DNA of 23,300 bases from Cellulomonas_A sp047229345 (GTDB lineage Bacteria > Actinomycetota > Actinomycetes > Actinomycetales > Cellulomonadaceae): contig NZ_JBFTER010000079.1 in NCBI RefSeq assembly GCF_047229345.1, positions 1-23,300 of the forward strand, given 5' to 3'. Below the pieces are notes generated by a model. It was given only the letters and a program-made list of their open reading frames with translations. It was not told the DNA's origin and made no database searches. Every line of letters starts with the position of its first letter. The first letter of the stretch is position 1. Below are positions 6,225 through 14,558 of the stretch, one piece after another. The position numbers and the translations under genes are program-made.

Positions 6225-9200
6225 CTACGCGTGCCGTCCGCGGCGCCGGCGGGTCAGCCCGACCAGCACGCCGCCCGCGGCGAGCAGCAGCGACGCGAGC
6301 GTCGCGAGCAGCCCGGCCTCCGCGCCGGTCGCGGCGAGCGGGCCCGAGGCCGTGCCGCCGCCGGGCGTCGTGACCGGCGCCGGGGCGGTCGGGACCGGGG
6401 CCACCGGGGTGACGGGCGCCGGTGCGGACGGGACCGTGCCCTCGACGTCGAGCGTGACCGTGGCGGTCGACGTGCCGCCCTGGCCGTCGCTCAGCGTGTA
6501 CGTGAAGCTCACGGTGCCGGTGTACCCGGGCTCCGGGGTGTACACGACCTCGTCGCCGACGATCGCCACCGACCCGTGCACGGGCTGCGTGACCGAGACG
6601 AGCGTCAGCGTGCCGCCGTCGGGGTCGGTGTCGTTGCCGAGGACGTCGATGCGCACGTCGGCGTCGCCACGGACGGCTCCCGAGTCGGGCGTCGCGGTCG
6701 GGGCGGCCGGGCTGACCGTCACCGTGACCGTCGCGCTCTGCCGGGCCGTGCCGTCGGTGACCTCGTAGGTGAAGGTCACCTCACCGCTGAACCCGGCGGG
6801 CGGCGTGTACGTGAGGACGTCGCCGACCACCGTGACCGAGCCGCGCGTCGCGCCGCCCGCGTCGACGGGCGCCGAGACGCTGCCGGGCACGAGCACCAGG
6901 GTGTCGCCGTCCGCGTCCGTGTCGTTCGCCACGGGACGGACCTCGACCGCGGTGCCGTACGGCGTCGTCGCGGAGTCGTCGACCGCGACCGGGGCCGCGT
7001 TGTCGACCGCGACCGTCAGGGTCCCGGTGTCGGTGCCGCCCGCACCGTCGGAGACGGTGTAGGTGACGGTGACCGTCCCGGCGAACCCGGGAGCCGGCGT
7101 GACGGTCACCGTGTTGTCGCGGCTGTTCACAGCGACGGTCGCGCCGTGGTCCGCGACCGCGCCCGTGACCGTCAGGGTCTGGCCGGTGCCGGGGATGTTC
7201 GCGTCGGTGTCGTTGGCCAGGACCGCGACGCCGGCCGCCGGGGTGCCGGACCGGGTCGTGGCGGTGTCGTCGACCGCGACCGGGGCTGCGTTCTCGACCG
7301 TGACCGTCAGGGTCCCGGTGTCGGTGCCGCCCGCGCCGTCGGAGACGGTGTACACGGCGGTGACCGTCCCGGCGAAGCCGGGCGCCGGCGTGACCGTGAC
7401 GGTCCCGCCGTCGACCGTGGCGGTAGCGCCGTTGTTCGCCGTCACGCCCGTGACCGTCAGGGTCTGGGTGGTGCCGGGGATGTTCGGGTCGGTGTCGCCC
7501 GTGAGCACGTCGACCGTGACCGGGGTCCCGGTCGGCGTGGTGGCCGTCTCGTCGTCCGCCACCGGGGCCGCGTTGGCGACCGTGACCGTGACGGTCGCGG
7601 TGTCCGTGAGCGAGCCGTCGCCGGCCGTGTAGGTGAACGTGTCGGTACCGGCGTAGCCGGGCGCCGGCGTGTAGCGCACCCGGCCGTCCACGAGCTCGAC
7701 GACGCCGTGCGCCGGCGGCGTCACCGCGGTGATCGTGAGCGCGGTGCCGTTGGCGTCCGTGTCGTTCGCGAGCACGTCGATGTCGACCACCGTCCCGGTC
7801 GCCGCAGGTGCGACGTCGTCGACGGCGACCGGTGCGGCGTTGGCGACCGAGACCGTGACGGTCGAGACCGAGGTCGCACCGCTGGGGTCGGTCACGGTGT
7901 AGCCGAACGTGACCGTCCCGCTGAAGCCGGCCGGCGGGGTGTAGCGGACCTGGCCGTCCTCGACCTGGACCGTCCCGCGCGTGGTGCCGCCGGCGTCGAC
8001 CGGGGTCGTGAGCGAGCCCGGCACGAGCGTCAGGGTGTCGCCGTTCGCGTCGGTGTCGTTCGCCAGCACGTCGACGAGCACGGAGGTGTTCGTCGGGGTG
8101 TCGACCGGGCCATCCGGCACCGCGGTCGGCAGCGCGTTGTCGACCGTGACGGTCAGGGTGCCCGTGGCGGTGCCGCCCGCGCCGTCGGAGACGGTGTAGC
8201 TGACGACGACGGTCCCGGCGAACCGTGCGGCCGGGGTCACGGTCAGCGTGCTGCCCCCGTTCACCACCACGGTCGCGCCGTTGTTCGCGGTCGCACCCGT
8301 GACCGTGAGGGTCTGGGTGGTGCCGGGGATGTTCGGGTCGGTGTCGTTGGCGAGGACCGCGATGCCGGTCGCCGGGGTGCCGGTCGTGGTGCCGACGGCG
8401 TCCGGGTGGGCGACGGGGGCGGCGTTCGCGACCGTGACGGTGACCGTCGCGGTGTCCGTGAGCGTCCCGTCGGAGACGGTGTACTCGAACGTGTCGGTGC
8501 CCGCCCAGCCGGTCGCCGGGGTGTACCGGACGCGGCCGTCCGGCAGCCGGACCGCAGTGCCGTGATCGGGCGGCGTGACCGTCGTGACGGTGAGCGCGTC
8601 GGCGTTCGGGTCGGTGTCGCCGTCGAGGACGTCGACGTCGACCGCGGTGCCCGTCGTGGTCGTGGCCGTGTCGTCGACCGCGACCGGGGCGCCGTTCACC
8701 GTGATCTGCACGGTCGCCGGTGCGCTCGTCGCGCCCTGGGAGTCGGTCACGCGGTACTGGAAGGAGTCCGGCCCGGTGTAGCCGGCGGCGGGCGCGTACG
8801 TGCCCGTCCCGCCGGCGTTCAGCGTCACGGTGCCGTGGCTGGGGGCCGTCACGAGCGCGACCGTGAGCACGTCACCCTCGGCGTCCGTGTCGTTCGTGCC
8901 GACCGCGAGCGCGACGCTCGCGCCGGCCGCGACCGTGTAGGTGTCGTCGTTCGCCACGGGCGCGTTGTTCGTCACCGTGAGGTGGACGGTCGCCGTGTCG
9001 GAGCCGCCGCGCGGGTCCTCGACGACGTACGTGAACGAGTCCGTCCCGCGGAAGCCGGCGGGCGGGGTGTACCGGACCTCGCCGTCCACGAGCGCGACGG
9101 TGCCGCCGCGCGTGCTGGTGGGGCTCACGGAGCGCACCGCGAGGGTGTCGCCGTTGGCGTCGGTGTCGTTGGCGAGCACCGCGACCGCGGTCGTCGTCGA

Positions 9201-11156
9201 GGCGAGGACGCTGGGCGCGTCGTCGACCGCGTCGGGTGCCGTGTTGACGACCTCGACCTGCACGACGGCGGTCGCACGGTTCCCGGCGGTGTCCTGGATC
9301 GTGTAGGTGAACACGTCACGCCCGGCGAAGTCGTCGCGCGGCGCGTAGGTGACCGTGCCGTCCGGGGCGACGGTCAGCTCGCCGCCCGCGGCGTCGGTCA
9401 CGCCGACGACGCGCAGCGCGTCCCCGTCGGGGTCCGAGTCGCCGGCGAGCACGTCGACGTCGAGCGTGCGCGCGCCCGGGGCCGGGGTCAGGGACACGAT
9501 GTGCGAGGAGGCGGTCGGCGGGGCGTTGCCCGCGACGGGGTCGGTGACGACGGGGCTCAGCACCGCGTTCGTGGCCGACGAGGACGACGCGTCGGTCGTG
9601 TGCCCGCGGTACGTGAGCGCGGCCGCGTTCACGAGGCGCTGGCCGTTGGTCGCGTCCGCGCCGACCCGGACCCGGAACGTGACGAGGTGCTGCGCCGTCC
9701 CGGTCGACATCGGGATGGACCCGCCCAGCGCCGGCGTCGCGCCCGCACCGAGGTACGCGAGCACGTGGCCCTGGCCGAGCGCGCCCGCGGGCACGTACTG
9801 CGCGAGGTCGTCGCCCGCGGCGTCGGTGAGCGGCACGCCGTCGACCGTGATGGAGCCGGGGACGTAGGACGTGCCGGTGGGGATCGCGTCGAAGAACCGG
9901 CTGACCGAGGCGGTGTCGAGCCCGATGTTCTCGACGGGGACCGTGTACGTGAGGGTGTCGCCCAGCAGGACCTGGCCGCCGTCGTCGTCGACCACGGTCT
10001 TGGTGCCCAGCAGCTTGGGGTCGTACAGCTCGGTCGAGAACGTCACGACGCCCGGGAAGTACTGCTCGCTCGACGTCGTGAGCGAGATGCGGGCGCTCGT
10101 GGCGCTGTTCGGCAGGACGCCGTTGGCGCTGAACAGGTCGGCGTCGAAGCCGAGCTGGTTCGCGTACGCCGGGGCGCGCGTCGTCACCTGCGCGCCGCGG
10201 TCGCTGATCGAGGAGTTGAAGACGTTGTTCGAGGGGTTGAGCGCGTTCGAGATGGGGGTGCTGTTGAGCGTGAACGTGTCACCGGTGAGGCCCATGTCGC
10301 CCTCGTAGGACACGGCGCCGACCGTCGTGCGGACGGGGCCGCTCGGCGGCGTGAGGAACCCGCTGACGGTGAACGTCGGGAGCGGGTCGCCGTTCGCGAC
10401 CGACGCGAGACCGGTGAAGACCGTGAGGTTGCGCGCCGGGGCGGACGGGTCGGCGACGGCCACGACGAGCGACCAGCCCGCGTAGTTGTTGTCGACCCGC
10501 GCGGCGGACTGCACGTTCCCGAGGGTGTACGTCCCGCTGCCCGCGGCGGCGACGACGTCCGTGACGTCGAGCCACGACTGGTAGGCGGTGCCCCACCCGT
10601 CGCTCGGGGCGACCGCGACGTCCGCCGTGCGGGCGGTCACGGTGGTGGGCGTCCCGCCGGGGACGGTGAGGACCGCCTGCCCGCGGAGCACCGGGTTGTT
10701 GCCGACGGTCGCGGTGCCGCGCGTGCGCCCGCCCCAGACGAGCGCCGCGAACAGGACGCCGCCCCCGGCCGGGAGCGTGAGCGTCGCGGACGACGAGTTG
10801 ACCGTCGCGGCGTTCGCGTCCACGTCGACGTACTGCATCGTGTAGTCGTTGTTGCTGTAGTTGCCGCTCGTCGCCCCGCGCGCCGCGGCGCACGTGCCCG
10901 CACCTGTCGACCCGCTCGTGGTGCTGCACGTCATGAGCGTGTTCGCCGCGACGAGGATCTCGCCGTTGGTGTTCGCGGAGAACACCGGCGTGAAGTCGCG
11001 GATCGGCGCGGCCTGCGCCGGTGAGGCGCCGCCGAGCACGGTCAGCGGCGCGAGCACGAGGCTCATCACCACGACGGCGACCCGGGAGCGACGCACGAGG
11101 CGGCGCTGCGGGGCGGGGGAGGTGCCGGTCAGGGCAGCCCGGAGGCGGACGAACAT
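6225..11156 (-). CDS. Giant cell-wall-anchored surface protein with DUF11-like and tandem Ig/cadherin-like repeats and a LAATG sorting signal
   Basis: A 1643-residue exported protein. The signal peptide has a basic stretch (RRLVRRSR), a hydrophobic core and an AQA|AP cleavage site after residue 49. Residues about 50-380 form an N-terminal domain of unknown fold (FTPVFSANTNGEILVAANT at its start). About 380-540 is a DUF11-like domain (LLGTKTVVDDDGGQVLLGDTLTYTVPVENIG region). Eleven repeats of 89-99 residues follow (544-1572), each starting near N-x-APVAVDD and containing VLANDTDANGD and YTPPAGFSGTDTFTYTVSDG-type strands, as in bacterial Ig/cadherin-like adhesins whose DxD positions bind calcium. 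A Pro/Ala/Val linker leads to LAATG (1607-1611), a hydrophobic helix and RRRR, the arrangement recognised by class E sortases (LAXTG). The ATG at 11156 is chosen because GGAG lies 8 nt upstream and the signal peptide starts there. Adhesion or a stalk role is inferred; no sortase is in view. Confidence 0.92.
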   Translation of the reverse strand: MFVRLRAALTGTSPAPQRRLVRRSRVAVVVMSLVLAPLTVLGGASPAQAAPIRDFTPVFSANTNGEILVAANTLMTCSTTSGSTGAGTCAAARGATSGNYSNNDYTMQYVDVDANAATVNSSSATLTLPAGGGVLFAALVWGGRTRGTATVGNNPVLRGQAVLTVPGGTPTTVTARTADVAVAPSDGWGTAYQSWLDVTDVVAAAGSGTYTLGNVQSAARVDNNYAGWSLVVAVADPSAPARNLTVFTGLASVANGDPLPTFTVSGFLTPPSGPVRTTVGAVSYEGDMGLTGDTFTLNSTPISNALNPSNNVFNSSISDRGAQVTTRAPAYANQLGFDADLFSANGVLPNSATSARISLTTSSEQYFPGVVTFSTELYDPKLLGTKTVVDDDGGQVLLGDTLTYTVPVENIGLDTASVSRFFDAIPTGTSYVPGSITVDGVPLTDAAGDDLAQYVPAGALGQGHVLAYLGAGATPALGGSIPMSTGTAQHLVTFRVRVGADATNGQRLVNAAALTYRGHTTDASSSSATNAVLSPVVTDPVAGNAPPTASSHIVSLTPAPGARTLDVDVLAGDSDPDGDALRVVGVTDAAGGELTVAPDGTVTYAPRDDFAGRDVFTYTIQDTAGNRATAVVQVEVVNTAPDAVDDAPSVLASTTTAVAVLANDTDANGDTLAVRSVSPTSTRGGTVALVDGEVRYTPPAGFRGTDSFTYVVEDPRGGSDTATVHLTVTNNAPVANDDTYTVAAGASVALAVGTNDTDAEGDVLTVALVTAPSHGTVTLNAGGTGTYAPAAGYTGPDSFQYRVTDSQGATSAPATVQITVNGAPVAVDDTATTTTGTAVDVDVLDGDTDPNADALTVTTVTPPDHGTAVRLPDGRVRYTPATGWAGTDTFEYTVSDGTLTDTATVTVTVANAAPVAHPDAVGTTTGTPATGIAVLANDTDPNIPGTTQTLTVTGATANNGATVVVNGGSTLTVTPAARFAGTVVVSYTVSDGAGGTATGTLTVTVDNALPTAVPDGPVDTPTNTSVLVDVLANDTDANGDTLTLVPGSLTTPVDAGGTTRGTVQVEDGQVRYTPPAGFSGTVTFGYTVTDPSGATSVSTVTVSVANAAPVAVDDVAPAATGTVVDIDVLANDTDANGTALTITAVTPPAHGVVELVDGRVRYTPAPGYAGTDTFTYTAGDGSLTDTATVTVTVANAAPVADDETATTPTGTPVTVDVLTGDTDPNIPGTTQTLTVTGVTANNGATATVDGGTVTVTPAPGFAGTVTAVYTVSDGAGGTDTGTLTVTVENAAPVAVDDTATTRSGTPAAGVAVLANDTDANIPGTGQTLTVTGAVADHGATVAVNSRDNTVTVTPAPGFAGTVTVTYTVSDGAGGTDTGTLTVAVDNAAPVAVDDSATTPYGTAVEVRPVANDTDADGDTLVLVPGSVSAPVDAGGATRGSVTVVGDVLTYTPPAGFSGEVTFTYEVTDGTARQSATVTVTVSPAAPTATPDSGAVRGDADVRIDVLGNDTDPDGGTLTLVSVTQPVHGSVAIVGDEVVYTPEPGYTGTVSFTYTLSDGQGGTSTATVTLDVEGTVPSAPAPVTPVAPVPTAPAPVTTPGGGTASGPLAATGAEAGLLATLASLLLAAGGVLVGLTRRRRGRHA
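6441..9527 (-). repeat. Array of eleven Ig/cadherin-like modules inside the surface protein gene
   Basis: Module starts on the minus strand are 9527, 9245, 8969, 8696, 8426, 8138, 7841, 7574, 7292, 7001 and 6710; the last ends near 6441. Three sequence types recur: A (TPPxHG core; modules 4 and 7), B (NIPGTxQTLTVTG insert; modules 5, 8 and 9) and C (LVPGS...PVDAGGxTRG; modules 6 and 10). The order is therefore A-B-C then A-B-B-C. Neighbouring B modules share long near-identical DNA stretches, showing recent duplication. Confidence 0.88.
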
Positions 11157-11364
11157 GAAGGATCTCCACTCAGCACGACGGTCGACATGCACGTATCGAC
11201 CGCTTCGCCCGGGTGGCTTGAGCCGCTCGCGGGCTCGCTCGTCCCGGTGACGTCCGGCGCTCCGGCGGCGGCGGGGCCGCGGGCGGGCGCTACGACGCGC
11301 TGACCTGCACAGATGCCACACGAGTGGTCGGGAATCGCGCTCCGTCGGGACGCCCCAGGGGCGG

Positions 11365-11380
11365 TGTGTGCTCCGTCACA
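11365..11380. promoter_or_regulatory. CRP/GlxR-like palindrome upstream of the surface protein gene
   Basis: TGTGTGCTCCGTCACA matches TGTGANNTANNTCACA, the CRP/GlxR-type consensus, at all defined positions except the first A and the central A. It lies 209 bp upstream of the surface protein ATG, in the 289-bp gap after the MFS gene. I could not identify a convincing -10/-35 pair between the site and the gene. Confidence 0.4.
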
Positions 11381-11412
11381 CGGCGTCCGGGAGGGGGACG
11401 GGTGCACCCGTT

Positions 11413-11430
11413 CGGCGCAGCCGTGCGCCG
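11413..11430 (-). terminator. Hairpin after the MFS transporter gene
   Basis: CGGCGCA / TGCGCCG form a 7-bp stem with a GCCG loop, 15 bases past the MFS stop codon at 11446. It would separate the MFS transcript from the surface protein gene. Confidence 0.5.
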
Positions 11431-11445
11431 GCCTGCGTGAACGCG

Positions 11446-12693
11446 TCAGCCCGTGGCGTCCTCGCGCGTGCGCGCGGCGTCGTCGACGCCGGTGCCGAGG
11501 TCCGCGGTGCCCGCCCGCAGCGTGCGCAGCGAGACCGCGGTCGCCAGCACCATGAGGCCCGCGCCGCCGACGACGACGAGGAACCCGCCGTGCGAGCCGC
11601 TCGCGTCGATCGCGAGCCCCGCGAGCGACGCGCCGGCGGACACGCCCACCCCGAGCGTCGTCCCGACGATCGTCAGGCCCTCGGTGATCCGCTCGCGCGC
11701 GACGAAGTGCTGCACGAGCCCGTTGCCGTTGATGATCGTCGGCGCGATCGCGAAGCCCGCGACGAACATGACGACGGCCAGGACCGTCATCGAGGTCACG
11801 AGCACGAACAGCGACGCCCCGATGCCGAGCGCGACCATGCCGAGCGCGAACCGCTTCCACAGCGGCATGACCCAGTGCCGCGCGCCGTAGAGCAGCCCCG
11901 AGATCAGGGAGCCCGCGGCGAACACCGCGAGCACGACGCCCGCGAGGTCGGGGCGCCCGTGCTCCTCGGCGAACGCGACCGTCGAGACGTCGGTCGCGCC
12001 GAAGACGGTGCCCATGCCGACGAACACGATCGCCAGCACGACCATGCCGCCCGAGCGCAGCACCGAGCGGGTGCGCGGTGCGCCGACGACGGGCGGGTTG
12101 GGCGGCGGCTCGGACGCGCGCAGGCCGAGGAACCAGTAGCCGCCGACGAGCATCCCGGCGACCGCGACGACGAGCGCCGCGGTGGGCGTGACGCCGGCCG
12201 CGAGGGTCGTGGCGAGCACGGGCCCGACGATGAAGACGAGCTCGTCGGCCGCGGACTCGAGCGAGTACGCCGAGTGCAGCTCCCGCGGCGAGCGGACGAG
12301 GTGGTTCCAGCGGGCGCGGACGAAGGCGCCGAACGAGCCGATCGTGGCGCCCGCGACGATCGCCGTCGCGTACAGCCAGGGCGTCGGGGCGTGCACGGCC
12401 GCGGCGACGGTCAGCCCGACGAGCCCGACCGACGCGACGGCGATCGCCGGGCGCATGACGCGCGCCTGGCCGTGGCCGTCGACGAGGCGAGCGAGGCGCG
12501 GGGAGCAGAGCGCCTGGGTCAGGACGTAGACGGCCGAGACGCGACCGGCGAGCGCGTACGAGTCGTACAGCGCCTCGACCAGCAGGACGATGCCGATCCC
12601 GGCCATCGACATGGGGAGGCGTGCGAGCAGACCCGACGCGGAGAACGCCAGTGCGCCCGGCCGCGACAGGATGTCACGGTAGGGGCGGAGCAC
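11446..12693 (-). CDS. Major facilitator superfamily transporter
   Basis: A 415-residue polytopic protein with about twelve hydrophobic segments, for example ALAFSASGLLARLPMSMAG at the start, VMRPAIAVASVGLVGLTVAAA, and VVMFVAGFAIAPTIINGNG late. The short basic loop PRLARLVDGHGQARVM after the second segment matches the position of the MFS motif A. It probably exports or imports a small solute; no substrate can be read from the sequence. The GTG at 12693 is chosen over the ATG at 12744 because MLRPYRDILSRPGALAF is a typical MFS N-terminus, the extra 17 residues look non-coding, and a GACACT hexamer lies 6 nt upstream. Divergent from the secreted RTX-repeat gene, with which it shares the 236-bp intergenic region. 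Confidence 0.88.
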   Translation of the reverse strand: MLRPYRDILSRPGALAFSASGLLARLPMSMAGIGIVLLVEALYDSYALAGRVSAVYVLTQALCSPRLARLVDGHGQARVMRPAIAVASVGLVGLTVAAAVHAPTPWLYATAIVAGATIGSFGAFVRARWNHLVRSPRELHSAYSLESAADELVFIVGPVLATTLAAGVTPTAALVVAVAGMLVGGYWFLGLRASEPPPNPPVVGAPRTRSVLRSGGMVVLAIVFVGMGTVFGATDVSTVAFAEEHGRPDLAGVVLAVFAAGSLISGLLYGARHWVMPLWKRFALGMVALGIGASLFVLVTSMTVLAVVMFVAGFAIAPTIINGNGLVQHFVARERITEGLTIVGTTLGVGVSAGASLAGLAIDASGSHGGFLVVVGGAGLMVLATAVSLRTLRAGTADLGTGVDDAARTREDATG

Positions 12694-12699
12694 CGTCCC

Positions 12700-12705
12700 A
12701 GTGTC
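12700..12705 (-). promoter_or_regulatory. Weak candidate leaderless -10 hexamer GACACT for the MFS gene
   Basis: GACACT on the minus strand keeps the A2 and T6 of TANNNT and lies 6 nt before the GTG at 12693, the same spacing seen at other starts here. No Shine-Dalgarno sequence is present. Confidence 0.3.
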
Positions 12706-12892
12706 GCACCGGGGTCCGACGCCGCCCGACGAGAATCCGACCATGTGGTCGGCGTCACGGCGGGCGGCGGCACGGGCGGCCCGCCGACCGCCGGGGACGC
12801 CACCCAGCGCGGCTGCGTCGCGGTCGGCTGCCCCGAGGTGCGGTCTCGCACCGGTGAACCCTTTCGCGCCCCCCGAAGCCCCGCCGCGCCCC

Positions 12893-12898
12893 TACCGT
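12893..12898 (+). promoter_or_regulatory. Candidate -10 hexamer TACCGT for the RTX-repeat gene
   Basis: TACCGT lies 31 nt before the ATG at 12930. It would give a short leader carrying the GGGGAG ribosome binding site at 12917-12922. No clear -35 is seen. Confidence 0.35.
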
Positions 12899-12929
12899 GC
12901 TCACCACCTGACACGTGGGGAGCTCGACG

Positions 12930-14369
12930 ATGAGACGGACCCGGCTCGGACTGACCGCCGCCGCGGCGCTGGCCGCCCTCCTGCTGACGCCCGGCGCCGC
13001 CTGGGCCGGCGACGTCCAGCGCGAGGAGTTCCGGCGCACCCCCGCCGCCCCGTGGCAGGTGCGCGGCTTCGGCGGTGACCCGGTCGTCTCGACCCGGGGC
13101 GGCGCGACCACGATCGGCGAGCAGACGCTCGTCATGCTGCTGGACTACGCCGACCCCGCGGAGTGGACCGGCTCGGCCAACCGCCTGACGGGCTGGGACG
13201 TCGACTTCCGCATGCGGCTGGGCGCGGACACGACGAAGGGCTGCCTCGACGAGCAGACCGGGACGCCGGCGACGCTCCTGTGGGTGGGCGACCAGACCGA
13301 CCTCGTGCAGCTCGGGTTCGGCGCGGGCGAGCTGTGCCTGATCTACCCGTACGAGGACCGCGAGGTCGTCCCGCTCAGCACGCACCGCTGGCACCGGTAC
13401 CACCTCGAGGCCCGCGGCCAGCACCTGCGCCTGACCGTCGACGGCCGCACCGTGCTCGACCGGACGCTCACCGGGCGCGGCGCGGGCACCGTCGCCCTCG
13501 GCTTCGAGACCTACCAGGGCAGCTCGACCTGGGACTACCTCCGCTACGACACCGCGCCGGGGCGCCCCTGCACGCTCCGCGGTACCGACGGCGCCGACGT
13601 GCTCACGGGCACGCCCGGTGCGGACGTCGTCTGCGCGGGTGCCGGCGACGACCGCGTGTCCGGCCTCGGCGGCGACGACGTGCTGCTCGGCGGCGAGGGC
13701 GACGACGTGCTGCTCGGCGGCGACGGCCACGACCTGCTGCAGGGCGGCTGGGGAGCCGACGTCCTCGACAGCGGCGCCGACAGCGGCCGCGCGGAGGGCG
13801 GGCAGGGCGACGACCGGTTCGTCACGGGCGCGGAGCCGGACGGCGCGCACCAGCTGCTCGGCGGCCGCGGGTGGGACGTCGCCGACTACGGCGCGCGCAC
13901 GGGAGCCGTCACGGTGAGCCTCGACGGGGTCGGCGGCGACGGGGCGCCCGGTGAGGGCGACGCGGTCGGGGTCCCGGCACCGTGGAACGCGTCGCCCGAC
14001 CTCGAGGAGGTCGTCGGCGGGCACGGCGACGACCTGCTGACCGGCGTGCGCTGGGACGAGACGCTCGTCGGCGGGCCGGGTGCCGACCTGCTGCGCGGCG
14101 CCGGCGGGACGGACACGCTGCGCGGGGTCGACGGCGTCGAGGGCAACGACCGGCTCGACGGCGGTGACGGCCACGACACGTGCACCGCCGACCCGCTCGA
14201 CACCCTGGGCTCGTGCAACGACCCCGACCCGCGCCCGACCTTCCCGATGCCGACCCCGTCGCCGTCCGGCTCCCCGTACCCGGTGCCGCCGGGCTCGTCG
14301 GCGCCGGCCGCGCCCGTCGAGCCGCGCGGGCTGCGGCCCACGGTGGCGTCGTCGCCCGACGGGCGGTAG
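12930..14369 (+). CDS. Secreted protein with a concanavalin-like domain and RTX calcium-binding repeats
   Basis: A 479-residue protein. The signal peptide ends AWA|GD after residue 26. Residues about 30-212 look like a single beta-sandwich domain (GWDVDFRMRLGAD, LWVGDQTDLVQLGFG, HRWHRYHLEARGQHLRLTVDGRTV), of the concanavalin/LamG-like type that often binds glycans; this is inferred. Two blocks of GGxGxDxLxG hemolysin-type repeats follow at about 217-300 and 363-425. They are separated by a segment with GGRGWDVADYGARTGAVTVSLDG, itself typical of proteins that carry such repeats. A conserved CTADPLDTLGSC ends the second block, then a Pro/Ser-rich tail with no wall-sorting signal or membrane helix. 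It should fold on meeting external calcium. The ATG at 12930 has GGGGAG 7 nt upstream. Confidence 0.88.
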   Translation: MRRTRLGLTAAAALAALLLTPGAAWAGDVQREEFRRTPAAPWQVRGFGGDPVVSTRGGATTIGEQTLVMLLDYADPAEWTGSANRLTGWDVDFRMRLGADTTKGCLDEQTGTPATLLWVGDQTDLVQLGFGAGELCLIYPYEDREVVPLSTHRWHRYHLEARGQHLRLTVDGRTVLDRTLTGRGAGTVALGFETYQGSSTWDYLRYDTAPGRPCTLRGTDGADVLTGTPGADVVCAGAGDDRVSGLGGDDVLLGGEGDDVLLGGDGHDLLQGGWGADVLDSGADSGRAEGGQGDDRFVTGAEPDGAHQLLGGRGWDVADYGARTGAVTVSLDGVGGDGAPGEGDAVGVPAPWNASPDLEEVVGGHGDDLLTGVRWDETLVGGPGADLLRGAGGTDTLRGVDGVEGNDRLDGGDGHDTCTADPLDTLGSCNDPDPRPTFPMPTPSPSGSPYPVPPGSSAPAAPVEPRGLRPTVASSPDGR

Positions 14370-14379
14370 ACGTCGGGCG
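14353..14379 (+). terminator. Hairpin straddling the stop codon of the RTX-repeat gene
   Basis: CGCCCGACG / CGTCGGGCG form a perfect 9-bp stem with a 9-nt loop that contains the TAG stop. A terminator is the simplest reading, though it begins inside the coding sequence. Confidence 0.5.
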
Positions 14380-14400
14380 GGGCAGCGCGCCGGCGCCCGA

Positions 14401-14453
14401 GGTGAGGCGCTGCGCGGGCCGGGGTCAGCGGTGAGGCGCTGCGCGGGCCGGGG
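14401..14453. repeat. Two perfect direct copies of a 24-bp sequence
   Basis: The 24-mer starting GGTGAGGCGCTGCGCGGGCC occurs at 14401-14424 and 14430-14453, separated by 5 bp (period 29). It lies in the 189-bp gap between the RTX gene and the BenE-type gene. No coding role is seen. Confidence 0.75.
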
Positions 14454-14546
14454 GCGGCGGGACCACCCCCGCGGGCCCCGGCGGCGCCCGCACGCCCGGC
14501 GCTGCCCTCATCGCGGACGCCGACCGCGGCCGTGCGGTCCGCCGGG

Positions 14547-14552
14547 TTGACT
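14547..14552 (+). promoter_or_regulatory. Candidate leaderless -10 hexamer TTGACT
   Basis: TTGACT is followed by 6 nt and the ATG at 14559. It is a poor TANNNT match but has the same spacing as other starts in the window, and there is no Shine-Dalgarno sequence. Confidence 0.3.
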
Positions 14553-14558
14553 GACGCG

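Noticed and set aside
6222..11024. A 1600-codon open frame on the + strand opposite the surface protein gene
   Set aside because: It is a shadow of the repeat-rich minus-strand gene: GC-rich codon bias leaves stops rare in the complementary frame, and the product is an Arg/Val/Asp-rich sequence without domains. The minus strand has a signal peptide, ordered repeats and a sorting signal.
11157..11321. Longer start for the surface protein at 11321
   Set aside because: The extra 55 residues are Arg/Ser-rich and would place the signal peptide far inside the protein. The ATG at 11156 has its own GGAG and sits normally before the signal peptide.
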